A stretch of 64,000 nucleotides of DNA from an uncultured Bacteroidia bacterium (GTDB lineage: Bacteria > Bacteroidota > Bacteroidia > Bacteroidales > UBA932). The position numbers were made by a program, and so were the translations under genes. This document shows positions 61,770 through 64,000 of this stretch, piece after piece (position 1 is the first letter of the stretch; every line of letters begins with the position of its first letter). Under the pieces are notes generated by a model, which saw only the letters and a program-made list of their open reading frames with translations, made no database searches and was not told the origin of the DNA. The stretch lies in NCBI GenBank assembly GCA_902773925.1, contig CACYGI010000002.1, forward strand, positions 322,386 to 386,385. The letters run 5' to 3'.

Positions 61770-62222
61770 ATGGAAACGAAAGCCGCCGCCGACCGAATGC
61801 GAACCCTATGCAGCAGGAGGGAATACTGCCGCAGTGAGATTCGTGCAAAGCTGCAGCGGCTGGACGTGCCTTCGCCCGAGAAGATCCTGGACACGCTGCA
61901 AAGCGAGGGTTATATCAATGAGAGCCGCTACGCCGCGGCTTTCGCCCGGGACAAGAGCGCCCTGCAGGGTTGGGGCGCGCTTCGCATACGCCTGGAGCTG
62001 CGCGCGCGGGGCATTTCGGATGAATGCATCCGCGAGGCACTGGCGGCCATCGATACTGAGAAGGCCTCTTCGAAGCTCGAAAGCCTGCTGAGGGCGCGCC
62101 TGCGCACGCTCGAGGACGAGAAGGAGGAGGTCCGCTGGATGAAGCTGCTGCGCTACGGCGCCGGCCGCGGTTATGATTACGAACAAATCAAGCACTGCTA
62201 TGATAACATCAGATCAACTTAA
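61770..62222 (+). CDS. recX: regulatory protein RecX
   Basis: 150 residues from ATG 61770, one base after the patatin stop. Three-helix RecX repeats: LCSRREYCRSEIRAKLQRL, LQSEGYINESRYAAAFARDK, LRARGISDECIREALAAID. It modulates RecA filaments. It is not beside recA but lies 3.5 kb away on the other strand. The last 23 bases overlap the start of prfB. Confidence 0.9.
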   Translation: METKAAADRMRTLCSRREYCRSEIRAKLQRLDVPSPEKILDTLQSEGYINESRYAAAFARDKSALQGWGALRIRLELRARGISDECIREALAAIDTEKASSKLESLLRARLRTLEDEKEEVRWMKLLRYGAGRGYDYEQIKHCYDNIRST

Positions 62223-63280
62223 AGAACTTAAACAGCGGGTCGGGACGTTGGGGAGGTGTCTTTGACATCCCTGCCAAGCAGGAGAAACTGAAACAAATGC
62301 AGGAGCGCACGCTGGCTGCGGATTTCTGGGACGACGCCCGTGAGGCCGAGGATTTCCTTAAGAAAACCGCAGGCGTACGTTACTGGGTGGACGGTTTTGC
62401 CAAGGTGCAGGCTGCCACGGATGACCTTGAGACGCTTATGGATTTCGGGGAGGATGCTTCCGCGGATATCGATGCGGCTTACGCCGACGCTATCCGCGAG
62501 GTAGAGAATCTCGAGGTCCGCAATATGCTGAGCGCCGAGGGCGACAATCTGGGGGCCATCCTCAAGATCAATTCCGGAGCAGGCGGTACTGAGTCCAATG
62601 ACTGGTCAGCAATGTTGCTTCGGATGTACACCCGTTGGGGCGAGCGCAACGGTTACAAAGTGACCGTCGCCGATGTCCTGGAGGGCGATGAGGCAGGTAT
62701 CAAATCCGCTACGCTGGAGATCGAAGGCGATTATGCTTTCGGCTATCTGAAGGCTGAGAACGGCGTGCACCGGCTGGTGCGTATTTCGCCTTTCAACGCC
62801 CAGGGCAAGCGTCAGACTACGTTCTCGTCAGTCTTCGTCTATCCTCTGGTTGATGATACGATCCAGATCGAGATCAATCCCGCAGATCTGGAATGGGATA
62901 CTTACCGCTCGAGCGGTGCCGGCGGCCAGAATGTCAACAAGGTCGAGACGGGCGTGCGCGTGCGCCATATCCCTACGGGTATCGTCGTGGAGAATACAGA
63001 GACGCGTTCGCAGCTGGACAACCGCCAGAATGCGCTGCGCATCCTCAAGTCGCATCTGTATGACCTGGAGCTGAAGAAGCGCCAGGAGAAGCAGGCGGAA
63101 CTTGAAGGACAGAAGAAGCGTATCGAGTGGGGCTCGCAGATCCGTTCGTATGTCCTGCACCCCTACAAGATGGTCAAGGACCTCCGTACGGGATTCGAGA
63201 CTTCAGACACGCAGGCCGTCCTGGACGGCGATATCCAGGAGTTCATGCGGGTCTTCCTGATGCAGAACAGTGGGAATTAA
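62200..63280 (+). CDS. prfB: peptide chain release factor 2, with programmed +1 frameshift
   Basis: About 359 residues in two frames. Translation starts at ATG 62200 (MITSDQLKELKQRVGTLGRC) and reaches CTT-TGA at 62260-62265; a +1 shift on CTT skips T62263 and continues with GACATCCCT to 63280. The site has the standard parts: SD-like GGGGAGG (62250-62256), a 3-nt spacer, CTT, TGA and a following C. RF2 recognises UGA and UAA, so low RF2 favours the shift and its own synthesis. The SPF tripeptide (RISPFNAQGKR) and catalytic GGQ (SGAGGQNVNKV) are intact. The start overlaps recX by 23 bp. Confidence 0.97.
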
Positions 63281-63318
63281 AAAAAGAAGCCTCTTCAGCT
63301 GTAGTTGAAGAGGCTTTT
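63279..63318. terminator. bidirectional terminator between prfB and tRNA-Ile
   Basis: An 11-bp perfect stem, AAGCCTCTTCA (63287-63297) with TGAAGAGGCTT (63306-63316), 8-nt loop. The minus strand has a T7 run (63279-63285) after the stem and the plus strand a shorter T-run. It is only 2 nt from the tRNA 3' end, so it closes the rRNA-tRNA transcript. Confidence 0.85.
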
Positions 63319-63395
63319 TGGTAGTCCCTCGCGGAGTTGAACCGCGGACCTCCACATTATCAGTGTGGCGCTCTAACCAACTGAGCTAAGAGACT
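63319..63395 (-). tRNA. tRNA-Ile (GAT anticodon), CCA encoded
   Basis: 77 nt including encoded CCA. Acceptor stem AGTCTCT with AGGGACT (one G-T pair); D-arm TAGCTCAGTTGGTTAGAGC; anticodon stem CCACA/TGTGG with loop CTGATAA, anticodon GAT; T-arm GCGGTTCAACTCCGC. It follows the 16S gene after a 69-nt spacer, the normal place for tRNA-Ile in an rRNA operon. Confidence 0.97.
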
Positions 63396-63464
63396 GAATA
63401 TATATAATAAAGGAAGAAACAATACAAGCAAGCGCGAAGCCTGAGATTCGGAATCTTGCTCCAA

Positions 63465-64000
<536 letters not shown>

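Noticed and set aside
62263..62265. Stop codon making prfB a pseudogene
   Set aside because: It is the standard programmed +1 frameshift site with all its elements.

Overview
The window is a chromosomal stretch of a Bacteroidales bacterium (phylum Bacteroidota) with a fairly GC-rich genome. Four things point there: the partial 16S rRNA gene at the right edge; the lineage families present (Mfa1-type fimbrillin with a DUF3575 partner, a FISUMP-domain lipoprotein, a DoxX-type membrane protein, a 58-residue histone H1-like protein, an S4 protein beside manA); Bacteroidota promoters (-7 box TAnnTTTG, sometimes with TTTG about 19-20 bp upstream); and a Gram-negative envelope with lipid A genes. I cannot name a genus. 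Apart from the fimbrial locus at the left edge there is no phage, plasmid, transposon, restriction system or CRISPR array.

Layout. 1-3180: fimbrial locus on the minus strand; the fimbrillin carries an in-frame TAG. 3357-6497: DUF2207 membrane protein, galE, and a small Cys-rich lipoprotein with its own terminator. 6626-12811: a probable five-gene minus-strand unit, TonB receptor, HMA metal-binding protein, an NfnAB-like flavoprotein pair, hisS. 12902-21129: sppA, the proS-DUF3078-tilS unit, a Tyr/Trp/Ser-rich lipoprotein with an exceptional Shine-Dalgarno, and an OmpP1/FadL-like porin. 21126-24410: lpxD-lpxC-lpxA-WbqC. 24578-31829: rimP-nusA-infB followed by two secreted peptidases and a small DUF486 protein. 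31833-38801: rubrerythrin, tmk-DoxX, folP-DPP III, histone-like protein, S41 peptidase. 38806-47941: ftsB, CPBP protease-manA-S4, rplY-pth, an M6 protease locus, and a glycosyltransferase cassette (GT2, LAB_N, ArnT-like). 47938-58281: Kef antiporter-holA, PD-(D/E)XK protein-cca, EamA transporter, FISUMP lipoprotein, apbE, recA-trpS. 58371-63280: rlmN-patatin-recX-prfB, the last with a programmed +1 frameshift. 63319-64000: tRNA-Ile and 16S rRNA on the minus strand.

How it fits together. Most genes are housekeeping: translation (hisS, proS, trpS, tilS, pth, rplY, rimP, nusA, infB, prfB, rlmN, cca), DNA metabolism (holA, recA, recX, tmk), and envelope (lpxACD, OM barrels, lipoproteins). A marked share of the rest are predicted secreted or membrane peptidases (M64, C11, M49, S41, M6, S49, CPBP), which suggests a protein- or peptide-using lifestyle. 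Operons are tight, with many ATGA or TGATG overlaps, and convergent pairs usually abut or overlap.

I found no clearly new multi-gene system. The best leads are small departures from the norm: a 16S-tRNA-Ile unit closed by a terminator with no 23S following, a RimP reduced to its N-terminal domain, an LpxC without the fused FabZ typical of relatives, a divergent dihydropteroate synthase, a nonsense codon in the fimbrillin, a perfect 9-nt Shine-Dalgarno in a lineage that rarely uses them, and several promoters placed so close to ATG that the mRNAs should be almost leaderless.
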